64,000 nt of DNA from positions 51,091,852-51,155,851 of the forward strand of contig NC_061867.1 of assembly GCF_907164915.1 (NCBI RefSeq), written 5' to 3'. Origin of the DNA: Impatiens glandulifera (taxonomy: Eukaryota; Streptophyta; Magnoliopsida; Ericales; Balsaminaceae). This document shows, piece after piece, positions 46,060 to 57,730 of the stretch (position 1 is its first letter; each line of letters starts with the position of its first letter). The notes beneath the pieces were generated by a model that saw nothing but the letters and a program-made list of their open reading frames with translations, was not told the origin of the DNA and did no database searches. A program made the translations under genes and the position numbers.

Positions 46060-46842
46060 TTGTTACGACGACCATAATTAAATGAAGCACCAAAACCTGA
46101 ACCATTGTTACCATTATTAAAGTTTCCTCCTAAGCGAGAAGAGTACTGCTGCTGGGAGGTGTGAGACGACGACTTAGGGGCAACCGTCTGAAAATTCTAG
46201 CGAACAACTGAGAAAGCAGGAGAGGGAGATGAACCCTCCATGGATTTAAGCATCATATCAAATTGTACAGCCTAGTGGAGAAGATCACGTAGAGACGGAA
46301 CTAGAGAGATGGACATCCTAGTGTCGGCAAAACCTGCAAATTGCACCCCCAACCCGCGGAGAAACCAGTGCCTTTTATCGTTGGCATCAATGGGACGGTC
46401 AATGGCCTGGAAGATGATCACATAGATGTTTAAACTTCTTTCTATAGTCTTCAAGTTGATGAGAACGGGATGTAGTGGCATAGACACTCTCAAGTGTCTC
46501 CCAGACTTGTTTGGCGGATGTACAATCGATGACCTCCGAGGCCGCGTCGGTAGAGAGAGAGAGGTATATATGACATTGAGGAGGTGTGTATCCTTCAGAC
46601 GCCACGCCTTGTAAGCCGGGTTTGTAGTGGCAGCGCCGTTATCTGCCGTGATCGTGGGAGACGACACCGGAGTCGTACCGTCGAGATGGCCCAAAATGTC
46701 AAAACACTCGGCCATTTGTGTTGTTTGGCGGCGCCACATCAAGTATGTGGAGGCTTCAAGTTTAAGTGGCATCATAAAGTTTAAGTGGCATCATATTTAT
46801 CATTGTGGTAACAGGGAGAGGATCATTATTAGAGAATGACAT
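46060..46842 (-). pseudogene. Copia gag (UBN2-type) fragment, frame-shifted
   Basis: It starts at the ATG at 46842 (MSFSNNDPLPVTT). Blocks typical of Copia gag follow: LEASTYLMWRRQ, AYKAWRLKDTHLLNVI, EVIDCTSAKQVWETLESVYA, RSHQLEDYRKKFKHLCDHL, and a Gly/Asn-rich stretch near the zinc-knuckle region (RLGGNFNNGNNGSGFG). A 19-bp direct duplication at 46758-46796 (AAGTTTAAGTGGCATCAT repeated) shifts the frame after 'NMMPLKL', and a second shift lies near 46550-46600. Confidence 0.8.
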
Positions 46843-46951
46843 AATATTGACGAAAGTGACCAATGTCACCAAGACAGAGGAAGAGGAGAACAGGATGTAA
46901 AGACAAGCGATGTAGAATTTAGGGTTTAGGAACGAACTCGCTTTGATACCA

Positions 46952-47232
46952 TGACAGAATATGTAATCTTGAGAGAAAATTGAAAAATCACCGTATGTAT
47001 TTGGTGAGAGTATATTCACATATATATACACCTGTAAGATATTGTATTATTTCTATTACCTAAAATACAAGATATTATCTCTATTATCTAAAATACATGA
47101 TCAAATCAATTAGTATTAAGATATTATCTTTATTACCTAAAATACATAATCAAATCAATTAGTATCAAATCAACTAATTCAACTCAATTAGTATTATCTA
47201 TTAGTTTACAAATTTAAAAATTTAAGCTAACA
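46952..47232 (-). repeat. Copia 5' LTR (281 bp)
   Basis: On the minus strand it starts TGTTAGCTTAAA and ends TTCTGTCA, i.e. TG..CA ends, immediately before the primer-binding site. The outer end touches the duplicated NMD3 leader intron. AAATTTAAGCT is shared by the LTR end and the original intron (14711-14721), so the exact breakpoint is ambiguous by about 10 bp. Confidence 0.75.
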
Positions 47233-47903
47233 GAAGACATTATATTGCATGATTCATCTCATAGTTTAAGCTATAAAAGAAACGGGAATCTCATAATATC
47301 CGATATAAATCATATAATTTTCAGAATAAACATCTTCACCTGTTTCACATATTAGGGTTTCAAGGGAAAGGTAGTAATGGAGAATCTCTGACCTTGTTTT
47401 GCCTATGAATTGTTGAGAAAGAGACTGCAGAGAATTGTTCAGCAATACTTCCTTTTTAGGTTTCTCCTTTTATAATAATTCATTAAACCTAATATTCTAT
47501 TTTAAAATATTTTAAAATTAACATTTATTTAATTATTTTGAAAAAAAAAACTCTTACATAAACATTAATGTTTTGTCAAGTTTATCCTAACATTATTATT
47601 ATATTAATTTTTTTATAATATTAATATTTTTAGAAAATTCTTATTACTGAAATTAATTTCCAACTTTTAATTAAATTTATATTAATCATAATCTTATATC
47701 ATAAATTTATTTTTATCGTAAAAAAAATAATTCTGATTTTTTTTAAGAAAAAAGTGAGTATATTATCAAATATTTTAATAAAGAGTTTTTAGATGTTTTA
47801 ATAAAAAAATTACTTTACATACAAAAATAGTTTTAAAAGGTAAAAATAACCCATTATTAATTATATGATCTAAAAATTATATTAAATAATAATAATAATA
47901 TAA

Positions 47904-47940
<37 letters not shown>

Positions 47941-48381
47941 AATATTTATTTTTAATTATATATGATTTTAAATTAAGTCTTTTAAATAAAATATTAAATT
48001 ATTATTATTTTCCTTATTTTAATTTTAAGTTTACAAAATAAATTATATTTATTTATTATTTTATATTTTTAGTTTAAAACTTAATAAAAATAAATAATTA
48101 TTAATTTTAATAAGTACAACTTTTTTAATTGTATATAATCTTATATCATAAATTTATTTAATATTAAATAAAAATTTAATATTAAATAAATTCGTTAATA
48201 ATAAATTGTATATAATTTTTTTTTTTTTTTTTTTTTATAAATACAACTTTTAGTTACAGAAGAACCTGATTTACACACAAGGATTGATTCTCCTAATTGC
48301 GGTCTTGTTTGTACTTTATAACACAAATATTAATATTTTTATTACCATGTGTCTAGTGTGGGCAAATTAAATGTTCTCAAT

Positions 48382-48419
<38 letters not shown>

Positions 48420-48574
48420 TACTCCAACGTATAACATATAATAGTTAAATCATTACATATTAATGAATTGATTTGATCAATTAATATATATGAATAGAAA
48501 ATTAAATTTGGTATATGCATACAAAAACAATAGACATGAAAGTTTAGTTAATGACTACGTAGATGTATGACGGA

Positions 48575-49350
48575 TACTTTTGACGTTGGATTAAAACTCA
48601 ACTTGAGCTTGATTATGACCAAGTTCGAGTCGAGCCGACCCGTTTAATATTTGAGCCGAACTCGAACTCATATAATATTGTTCGATGACTTTTCTAGTTT
48701 TTTCGAGTCTTATAATATATAATATTTTTTTATATTTATTTTAATATTAAAATTTAAAAACTACAATATTTTTTTTTTCCATTCTCTATGTTGAATCTCC
48801 ATATATAAAACCCACATTATTATATTATATTACCATAAAAAGAAACCCTAATTCTTTAGTATATTATAATAATAATATATTTACAGTTATATAATATATA
48901 TTTATTTATTTTTTTCATAATTTCTCTTACTTATTCACAAATACTTTTTTTTTTCCACTATTTCTCTCACTTATTCATAAGCATTCTTCTCTATTCACAA
49001 TTTTTCTCACTTATTCACAAATACTTTTTCATCTATTGTCGCTTCATTTTTTTTATATTATTTCATTCGATAATTAATAAACTCAAGTTACTCAATTATT
49101 TTTTTTTGTTCAATAGGTATGTAAGTTTGATATTTTCGTTTTGAAAATAAATTTTGGTTTGAGTTCGAACTCGAGTTTGAATATTTAATTTTAGTTTTAT
49201 GCTTTTCGAGTCAAGCCAAACTTGTAGGTAAGGTAAATAGTCGAGTCGAACTCAAATTTATAAAATTGTTTGAGCTCGAATTCGAGTCGAGTTTAAAATA
49301 CAACTCGAGCTCAAAACTGGTTTGAGCTCGGCTCATTTGTAGCCCTAGGT
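48575..49350. mobile_element. Non-autonomous GAGTCGA-rich element, copy 2
   Basis: This is the counterpart of 16150-17065 within the segmental duplication, shorter by loss of some TTCACAATTTTTCTCACTTA units. The right end reads GGCTCATTTGTAGCCCTAGG. Confidence 0.5.
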
Positions 49351-49853
49351 AGATCATAGATGTTTAACATACCCATTAAAAAAAATTAACCAATAAATAA
49401 AGTTCAACTGATGGAGGAAAGAGTTTGTACTTAAGCCAATGTCAAAAGAATTGGGAAGTGCATATTGATAAAGATGGAATGATATGCATTGTTACAAATA
49501 AGTTTTAGTGAACAAATGAAGTCCAATAAAGTGTTTAATTAGGCTCATTCATATAATGATAGGTGTTTGTCATGATATGATTTTTTTTTGTCTCCAAACA
49601 AAATACCTAGATTTCTTATGAAGAAAGAGTATGATATAATTCAAATTCAAATTCAAAAATCATTGTAACAAGGATATTTGAACTTAATATTAAGTGATTC
49701 TAAAAATATAGAAAATCAGTTGGTGAATATTGAATTTTAATCCTTTATAAATATTAAACTGTTTTTTCTTTGAAGTAAAGTTGGAACAATAGACATTTAC
49801 AGAAAGATTTAATAAATTTAGACAGCCTGTCTTTTGAGATCATTTGATAGGTA

Positions 49854-49856
<3 letters not shown>

Positions 49857-49935
<79 letters not shown>
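49857..49935. repeat. TA microsatellite, about 39 units
   Basis: A perfect TA run lies at the edge of the insert in copy 2 of the segmental duplication. Isoleucine/tyrosine frames through it are meaningless. Confidence 0.9.
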
Positions 49936-49939
<4 letters not shown>

Positions 49940-49941
<2 letters not shown>

Positions 49942-50596
49942 GGTTAATTTTTAAAGTGTCCGGATTGTCGGGTCGAGAGTTCGGGTTAATTTGGATATAT
50001 GTGAGAGTAAATGGATACTTGGGTCGGATTGTGAGTTGACCCGCCCATAAACTTAAAACGGTTAAAAATAAAATTAAAAATACTATAGATATGGTTCGAA
50101 CTTGCAACCTAACAAAACAAGTACATCCTTTTAACCAACTAGGTTAATAACACCTTATATTTTAAATTCAACCCAAAATTTGAAAAACACTTGACATTTT
50201 AACAATATAAGTTTAACTTTTTAACTAACTAATCTATATATATATAATGATGCATAGACGTAGTTAATTTGGATATATGTGAGAGTAAATGGATACTTGG
50301 GTCAGATTTTTGGTTGACCCGCCCATAAAATTTTAATGCAAATACACGGGTTACATGCTAGTTGTCAAAATGATTCTAAAGCACAGTAACCCAATTAATC
50401 AAATTAGTTTAGAATAGATATGTAATCAAGTTAAGACCCAAGTTCAAAAGGATTACAAATTGAAATGCAAATGAGAATCTGATAAGCTTGAAGATGATTC
50501 AAATACAAAAAACCCACATCGGCCCATTTGAGAGAAAACATCTAATTACAATAGGCTTCAAGAAATTTTTAAATTTTTTCATGTCCAGTTTCATAT
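49940..50596. mobile_element. Insert in duplication copy 2, with a tRNA-like (SINE-type) segment
   Basis: It is absent from copy 1. A sequence of about 65 bp (GTTAATTTGGATATATGTGAGAG onward, to GTTGACCCGCCCATAAA) occurs twice in direct order, at 49984-50050 and 50266-50330. Between them, on the minus strand, 50154-50092 resembles a tRNA: an A-box-like TAACCTAGTTGGTTAAAAGG and a B-box-like GGTTGCAAGTTCGAACC with proper spacing. TCTATATATATATAATGATG at 50232 is reminiscent of Helitron starts. The class is uncertain. Confidence 0.4.
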
Positions 50597-50656
50597 TGCA
50601 ATCAATTTGAAATTAAAATTAGCTAAGTTTTGTCCAAACAAGTGCACACCATCATG

Positions 50657-52512
50657 ATTTTCAACTGTTTCTCCAATAAATATAAAATTGATATATTTGT
50701 TATCACAAAAATATTTTCAATTCAGAAATCGACATTTCATATTTTTCTGGACATTTCGTAATTTTTAACTTTTTTTAATATTCCTCCATGAAAGTTTTTA
50801 AGACGTTTAAATGTTTGTCTATATATGCTCATTATTTTATATTTCTTTGCATTTTTTCTTTTGCAGGATTTTTTCATGAATATTTATTTGTATATATAAA
50901 TGTATTATTCTTGTATATTTGTTGTATTTATTTACATATATATTTTATTTGTCATAAATATGATAAGAGCAATGATTTTGATTGAATATTCTTATCACGA
51001 GATTTTGGAATTAGTTAGTGTTTTTGATAAACGGCGACCGTTTACATGAAAATCAAACTTATCAATAGTATTAGCACGTTAAAATAATTTTAACCAGAGT
51101 TAAAAATGCATAAAATGTAAAGTGTAAAATAATATTTTTTACATGGTAAAAAATACAGTAGTAGAGATTGTCTAATTAACTAAACGGAAGTCATTTTTTT
51201 TACATGTAACCAAACACCGAGCCTGCAAAATAGAATCTCTTATTCATGGTGTTTGTACATCAAACTTATAATTTTATACTTTTGCAAGAAGAATAAGTGA
51301 TGATTCTTTGTCGTGATATTTGTTCTTAAAATCGAAAAACGCTAAAAGAGACTTATGTCAAATTCACTATTTATTCACAATCTCGTCCGGAATTGGACGC
51401 AAATGTAAGTTATAGAATTTGACTATAAAGTCTAATTTTTTTATTTGTAAAATAGTAATTTCTATAAGGCTATACAACCCAGAAAAATTGAGCGATTTTA
51501 TCAGGTTCAAATTCCCGTTCTCCCATGAGTTTTGTGTTGGTCTATTGAATGAGCGTCCCTTTGATTGATGCTTGACTTAAGCTAAGATTATGGTTCCTTT
51601 TTTCTAGCTTAGTTGACCAAGTTTTAATTGGGTTGACCAGGTGAGTTTAATTTCATTTTTATTTTCCTACAAAATACAAACACAAAAATCAAAACTAATT
51701 TTTTTAATATAATAATTATTTATTCTCCTATATTATTATTTATTTTGGGTTTTATTTTGAAATTATTATTAGATTATTAAACTAAAATATATATTATTAT
51801 TTTTGTACAATCAAGGCTAAATTAGTCATTGGTCACTTTTTCTGAAAAATTAAAAACAATGGTTTATCACCATTGACCAATTCCTTCTTCTTCCAACCTT
51901 TTAATTGTTGAGATATAGCCTATACATATTTTTTCTTAAATGATTACAAATTTTATATCTGGATTGAAATATATTTATGTTAAACAAGATATATATTGAA
52001 CTAAGAGTTTATTTAATAAAATAAATTATTATTTTGTCATAGTCACAATCACAATTAATTTTGTAAATTGTTAAAATAAAAAGTGATTTTTTTATTTGTT
52101 ACTCAATATTTTATTGTCACAATCACAAGAGTTTATTTAATAAAATAAATTATTATTTCGTTGTTATCGTCACAATCACAATTAATTTTGTAAATTGTTA
52201 AAATAAAAAGTATTTTTTTATTTGTTACTCAATATATGATTGTAGTTTATAAGAGTAGATGAACAATTTTTTTGTATAGTATTAATATATACAAAATTTG
52301 ATAGCTTTTTAATTAAAGCTGGTTTTATTTAGAGTGGATAACAAAATTTTACGGTGAAAATATGAACTCATATAGGAGATTTATTTTATAGTTGAAATTT
52401 TATAGTTAGCAAGAGATCATTCTATTTTAATTTTCTATTCTATTATTATTCTATCAAATTATTTAATTTATTAACTAAAAATTAATAAATTATTTATTTT
52501 TATTACATTTAA
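50657..52512. other. Gene-free AT-rich stretch
   Basis: No gene was found. About 51770-51905 repeats the sequence found upstream of the CAD gene at 8810-8930 (ATTAGTCATTGGTCA, CATTGACCAATTCCTTCTTC). Around 52010-52250 an internal direct duplication of about 110 bp is present (TTTAATAAAATAAATTATTATTT... to AAATAAAAAGT). Confidence 0.55.
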
Positions 52513-52976
52513 ATTTTAAATACAAAACACAAATAATCTCTTTATTATCAATTTGTTTTTTTAATCAATAAAATCCCAAACACAAAAACAAGTTATAAAT
52601 TGAGTAGTCATAATTTATTAAATTATTAATTAAAATATTTTATTATATATAAATACGTTTTTAAATGTTTTCTATCATACAATTCAATTTTTAATTTAAT
52701 TTCAATCCAAATAAAATATATTGATAAGAATAACAAAAGTATAATATGAAACAAATAATTCAAATTAATTTGAGTGTACATTTTTTGCCTCTCATGAATT
52801 GATTGTACATAAAAAGAGAAATTTAACTTTTTAACCTAATTATTGAACCTTTTTAAGATAAAAATGACAAAAATAATAAATATTGTTTTCAAAAAAATTG
52901 AAACTTTCACACATTTTATATTACTTTTTCAATTAAATAAAATAAATTTATTTTCAATTTGATCACTTTTTAAATA

Positions 52977-53010
<34 letters not shown>

Positions 53011-55540
53011 TGTACAATTTTATTTTGCAAAGGTACATGGGGCATAGTGTCATGGACTATTTAATGTTTTGAAAAAATATTTGAAAGAGGTTGTATCATA
53101 TCAAAAACCTGAATGTGAAATTAGTAAAAAAAATATAATATTAAATTAATTCAAATTATTAGCCAAATAATATTAGTAAAATCATTCCTGATTAAGTGAA
53201 AATAATTCACTTAAGAGAACAAAATGTTACGAGTTCAATTCTCACTAATAACGCGCTAATGAAATATATATATATCGCACACAAAACATAGAAAGAGCGC
53301 GAGTTACGCGTCAAAGTTTCCATGCCTAAGAGCAAAATGGCGTTCGTTCTGCCTAGATCCTCTTTTTCCAACCAAAGAAAAAATATTTGAAAATTTTAGA
53401 AATTCAAACTTCGGTTATTATCAACCAAAATAAAAAGTTCTAAAAGGGAAATGATCACAAATAATTGTGGGATCATTTCTCTTATCATCCTAGGTCGTAT
53501 TATGACCTAAACCAACTTGACTTTTTAAAAAAGGACCCCAAGGCATATATGAATAACAATGCCTTCCCAACCCCAACATTAATCAAGTTTCAAATAGATT
53601 CGTTATTAAATGTTTTATTTAAAAAGATCCATGATACACCTGATGTTGAAATTTCTCAAATCTTGACCCTTTTCTGGGATTAGAGAATTTTCCTTGTGTT
53701 ACAAGTGTAAATTTGTCATGTAATATAAAATCAACAATTTAGTAGCAGAGACCGTCTTTTAGATGGGCACATAAGAAGGTGACGACTCTCAAACAAAATT
53801 AGGAAAACATATTCAAAGTGTCGTCTAATACAAAAAAAAAAATGTATGAATAAATTTTGTGAAATAAACATAAATGAAGAAAAAAACCAAAGAAAAGAGT
53901 ATTAGCTACTAACTAAATATATATATATAGAGAGAGAGAGAGGCTCCAATTAAAATATACAGGAGTATAAGAGCCCTTTTGATATTAATTTAGTTTGTTT
54001 TTACAAAACATTATCGTATTATGATGTTTAATTTTTTTCAACAATCCAGTTACTTAATTTAAATTTTAAATATTTTATAATAATTCAACTGATTTAACAT
54101 TCAAATAAACTTTTTATTTATAATTTATAATTACCTTAAAAGTCATACTTACAATTAATGTCAAAAGGATTGTTGAGAAAATTAAAAATATAGAGATGAC
54201 ATTGGTAAAAATTCATAAAAAATAGTTTTTTTTTAATAAAAAGATAAATTAAGAAACTGATTTGAAGAATTATGTTTCCAATTTAAAAAAACATAAAAGA
54301 TTATAACAAAATTTATTGTATTAAGTTTTTTTTTTTTTAAATAAATACAATTCATTAATTAGATGATGGATACGTTTCAACAAACTTCATTTACTTCTTT
54401 TTCTTACTATATGAAGTGGCTTATTGCATCAGAATAAAACCATGTACGGGTGAATTGAATTGGGTTATTTAAATAATTTTTTTTAAAAAATGTTTCTATA
54501 ATTAATTAAAATATATAGAGTATAAAGCTAAATTGATATAGGGTTTTAAATACAAAACACAAATAATCTCCCTTATTATCAATTTGTTTTTTTAATCAAT
54601 AAAATCCCAAACACAAAAACAAGTTATAAATTGTGTAGTCATAATTAATTAAAATATTTTATTCTATATAAATATGTTTTTAAATGTTTTCTATCATACA
54701 ATTCAGTTTTTAATTTAATTTCAATCCAAATAAGATATATTGATAAGAATAACAAAAGTATAATATGAAACAAATAATTCAAATTAATTTGAGTGTTTAA
54801 AACCATATTTTTTTTTTTGCCTCTCATGAATTGATTGTACATAAAAAAGAGAAACTTAACTTTTTAGCCTAATTATTGAACCTTTTTAAGATAAAAATGA
54901 CAAAAAAAAAAAATTCAGTTTTTTTCTGTAAATATAATAGAAAAAATTGAAACTTTCACACATTTTATATTACTTACACACTTTTCAATTAAATAAAATA
55001 AAATTATTTTCAATTTGATAACTTTTTAAATATATTTTTTTTAAATGTAAAATTTCATTTTGCAGAAAAAGGTACATGGGGTCATGGACTATTTAATGTT
55101 TTGAAAAAAATATTTGAAAGAGGTAGAATTTATTATAACCTTGTATCATATCAAAAACCTAAATGTGAAATTAGTAAAAAAAAAATATAATATTAAATTA
55201 ATACAAATTATTAGTCAAATAATATTAGTATACTAATTAGTCAACCTAAGAGAAAAAAATGTTACAAGTTCAATTCTTATTAGTAACGCGCTAATGGAAA
55301 ATGTATACGACACCTAACCCAAAAAACACAGAAAGAATGCGAGCTGCTTAATTTGTTACCCTAAAACTCATACTTACAATTATTTGTAAGAAAGACTATT
55401 GAGAAAAAAAATATAAAGATGATACTAGTAAAAATATATATATATATATATATATATATTTTAATAAAAAGATAAATTAAGAAAACAAGATGAAACTATG
55501 TATGTACGGGTGAATTGGGTTATTTAAATAAATTGAATAT
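52513..55540. repeat. Partly scrambled tandem duplication upstream of the LTP gene (period about 2.03 kb)
   Basis: 52513-53304 recurs at 54544-55346 (AAATACAAAACACAAATAAT to AACGCGCTAATG). 54128-54480 recurs in shortened form at 55350-55540 (CATACTTACAATTA, TGTACGGGTGAATT). The second copy lacks the middle part. A further segment of the first copy (53700-54060) matches the DNA downstream of LTP (57130-57595). No convincing gene was found inside. A 72-codon frame at 53465-53683 is not recognised. Confidence 0.75.
53960..54340 (+). repeat. AT-rich dispersed repeat (inverse copy of 45230-45590)
   Basis: It has the same block order as described for 45230-45590 but in plus orientation, starting near GAGCCCTTTTGATATTAATT. 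A related start, GAGCCCGTTTGATATTTAGT, occurs at 57510. Confidence 0.55.
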
Positions 55541-55568
55541 GAAACCAAACAAGGTCTCAAAAGTTTGT

Positions 55569-55576
55569 TATAAAAA
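55569..55576 (+). promoter_or_regulatory. TATA box of the LTP-type gene
   Basis: TATAAAAA lies 89 bp upstream of the ATG at 55658. An earlier ATG at 55579 opens a different frame and would be too close to the TATA box to be transcribed as a start codon. Confidence 0.6.
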
Positions 55577-55657
55577 GGGTGATGAATTCTCTTACGAAAT
55601 TCACACCAGCATTGAAAAAAATACTCACACACACACACACAAAGTCTGATAATTTGG

Positions 55658-56047
55658 ATGGAATACTACTACTTGAACTTGACCAAGAAGTGGACGGTAG
55701 CTATGGTGATGCTGCTGGTGCTGATATTTATCATGAGAACCGGCAATGCACGGTCTATAACGGTCGGTTGCGGTCAGGCTATAAAAAAACTGCTGGGACC
55801 ATGTGAAGTCTACTTGTCCACAAAGACGTTCGTCCTTCCGCCTGCATCTTGCTGTTCTGCCGCAAAGGAACTTGATCATGCTATTGCAGCTGCTGCATCT
55901 CCACGATTAGCCAAGAGCTTCTGCCAATGCTTTCGAAGTGCTGCACATGCAGTAGGTTCATCCCTTAACCTCGATCATGCCAGGGCCTTCCAGAGAAACT
56001 GCGGTCTCAAATACTTAACCATCGACCCGCAAGCCGCCTGTAATTAA
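55658..56047 (+). CDS. Secreted non-specific lipid-transfer-type protein (eight-cysteine motif)
   Basis: This is a single-exon frame of 129 residues. A basic N-terminus and the hydrophobic run VAMVMLLVLIFIM (residues 14-26) form a signal peptide, with cleavage probably after NA or NARS (about 31-33). The mature part has Cys38, 49, 65, 66, 89, 91, 115 and 128, i.e. C-10-C-15-CC-22-CxC-23-C-12-C. This is the plant LTP / bifunctional inhibitor scaffold with four disulphides around a lipid-binding cavity. It acts in the cell wall or apoplast in the family (cuticle lipid transfer, defence). The protein lacks an intron near the last Cys, which many LTP1 genes have. Alternative start codons at residues 16 and 18 would weaken the signal peptide. 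A diverged member, so lipid specificity cannot be stated. Confidence 0.85.
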   Translation: MEYYYLNLTKKWTVAMVMLLVLIFIMRTGNARSITVGCGQAIKKLLGPCEVYLSTKTFVLPPASCCSAAKELDHAIAAAASPRLAKSFCQCFRSAAHAVGSSLNLDHARAFQRNCGLKYLTIDPQAACN

Positions 56048-57730
56048 CTAACTGCATGTACGTGTAAGTATATATCATCATTCATAATTTTCTCTATTTT
56101 AAATGATCTCAGCTTATCATGTTTTTCTCAACTATTTTCTTAATTAAGAAAGGCGGGGATGATGGCAGATCAGAGGAAGAAGAAGTAGAAGAAGAATAAG
56201 AATAATAATAAGAAGAGGAGTCACTCTATTTATCTATTTATCTATTTATCTATGGGATCTATGTTTATGTACTGCTGTTGGATTTCTATGCCTGTACTGC
56301 TGCTGGATTTGTTTCCAGCTTTTTAAATTAAATTAAACTTGAGAACCAATAGAAAGAGTTTTAAGAATTTTAAGTTACAAAACAAGATGTTAAGCAATTA
56401 TGTCCGGAACCTTCATAGTAAATTTGACGCGCCAGATCCACAACCAACAAGAAATATTCTTAGAAATTGCGGTACAAAATTTTGAAGGCGAATCGAGTGA
56501 GTTGCCATATACTTGATCGATTTCGAATTCGACTTTGTAAACACTGAAATTTCACTTACCCAATTTGTAAATTATTTTGAATTAAATCAAAGTAATTAAA
56601 AGAAATAAAAGAAAACCACATCTTCATCTCGCTTGCTTGAGAATCGACCTCGGATCAGACCTAAATCCGATCCTACGGATAAGCCCGAACCGAAACCCAA
56701 ACCACCACAACCTTGAATTCTTATCCTCCGAACCAAGCAGCACGCCTAAGTCCAAGCCTAACTTAGGACTTGTTTTGTTTTTGCTTCCCAATCTTTATTT
56801 TTAATACATTTTATACTCTTCTTAATATTTATGCAGATTATCCAAATTTTAAGTTTAGAATATTTTCTCAATTTTATTATTGTTTATAAATTCATAAGTT
56901 GAGTTCTATATATTATTCAAAAAAAATATATTAGAAAAATTACTACATGATATTTATAATATTCTTGACCATGTGATGTACCAACTTTAATTTTTGAAAT
57001 AATTTCAAGTTTTTGACTATTTTCTACCCTCTCTAGTTGCATACATGTATACTTATAGCATATTCTGTCCATGAAAGGCTAAAATTAGGTTACGACATTA
57101 GTAGTATGTGATATATTTAAATTTTCAATTCAGTGTAAATTTGTAATGTCTCTTAATTTAAAACCTAACATTTTAGTAGTAGAGACCATCTTTTAGACGG
57201 ACACATATTACCTATTTCCGATTATATTTTCACGTGTAACCAACACCAAACTTTAAATAATCTCAATTATTTTCTAATTTTTGTAAATTAAATTAGGTGA
57301 CTCTCGGAAAAAAATAATAATCAATTTGATGGTGTACAATTTCTAATACCAAAAAAGTATCAATAAATTTGTTCTTTGTCGATAAATAAAAGTATTTTTT
57401 AAATAAATATAAATAAAGAAAAAACCAAAGAAGAAGAGTATCAGCTACTAACTAAAAAAAAAATATATATATATATATAGGCTCCAATTAAAATATATAG
57501 AAGTATAAGAGCCCGTTTGATATTTAGTTTGTTTTTACAAAACATTCACGTATTATCATATTTTATTTTTTTTCAACAATCCAATTACATTAATTATTAC
57601 TGATCACCCACCCAAGTTTAAGTTTAGTGAAGATAGCCATGGATACATTAATTAATTGAACATTGACTTACAAAATGCATGCATGACATATTGAATATGG
57701 ATATGATCAATATAAATTATTACTCAAAAA
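56048..57730. other. Intergenic DNA between LTP and subtilase genes (convergent 3' ends)
   Basis: No gene was found. It contains a purine-rich GAAGAAGAA stretch (56170-56220) and a short TCTATTTA run (56226-56252). About 57130-57595 is duplicated from or to 53700-54060 (TTTAGTAGTAGAGACC, GTATCAGCTACTAACT, GGCTCCAATTAAAATATA). 56630-56770 is richer in GC but has no usable frame. Confidence 0.55.

Larger units (their letters stand above)
46053..47232 (-). mobile_element. Ty1/Copia retrotransposon fragment: 5' LTR, primer site and part of gag
   Basis: On the minus strand the order is LTR (47232 down to 46952), tRNA-Met primer site TGGTATCAAAGCGAG just inside (46951 downward), then gag. Only the 5' part remains. 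Protease, integrase, reverse transcriptase and the 3' LTR are absent, and the cut end abuts family R copy D. It is inactive. Confidence 0.85.
47233..50656. repeat. Segmental duplication, copy 2 (orphan NMD3 upstream region)
   Basis: It aligns to 14727-17564 in the same orientation. It carries the NMD3 leader exon 1 and its donor (now CAAG then GTCAGAG, near 47390), the promoter region, the poly-T tract (22 T) and the GAGTCGA-rich element. There is no NMD3 coding sequence to its left; the Copia fragment sits there instead. An insert of about 810 bp (49787-50596) separates the last 60 bp from the rest. Confidence 0.9.

Noticed and set aside
49856..50107. Minus-strand frame ending in an isoleucine/tyrosine run
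   Set aside because: It runs through the TA microsatellite; the rest has no coding features.
50093..50146. A functional tRNA gene
   Set aside because: A- and B-box-like sequences are present, but a full cloverleaf with paired acceptor stem could not be drawn. A tRNA-derived SINE is a better reading.
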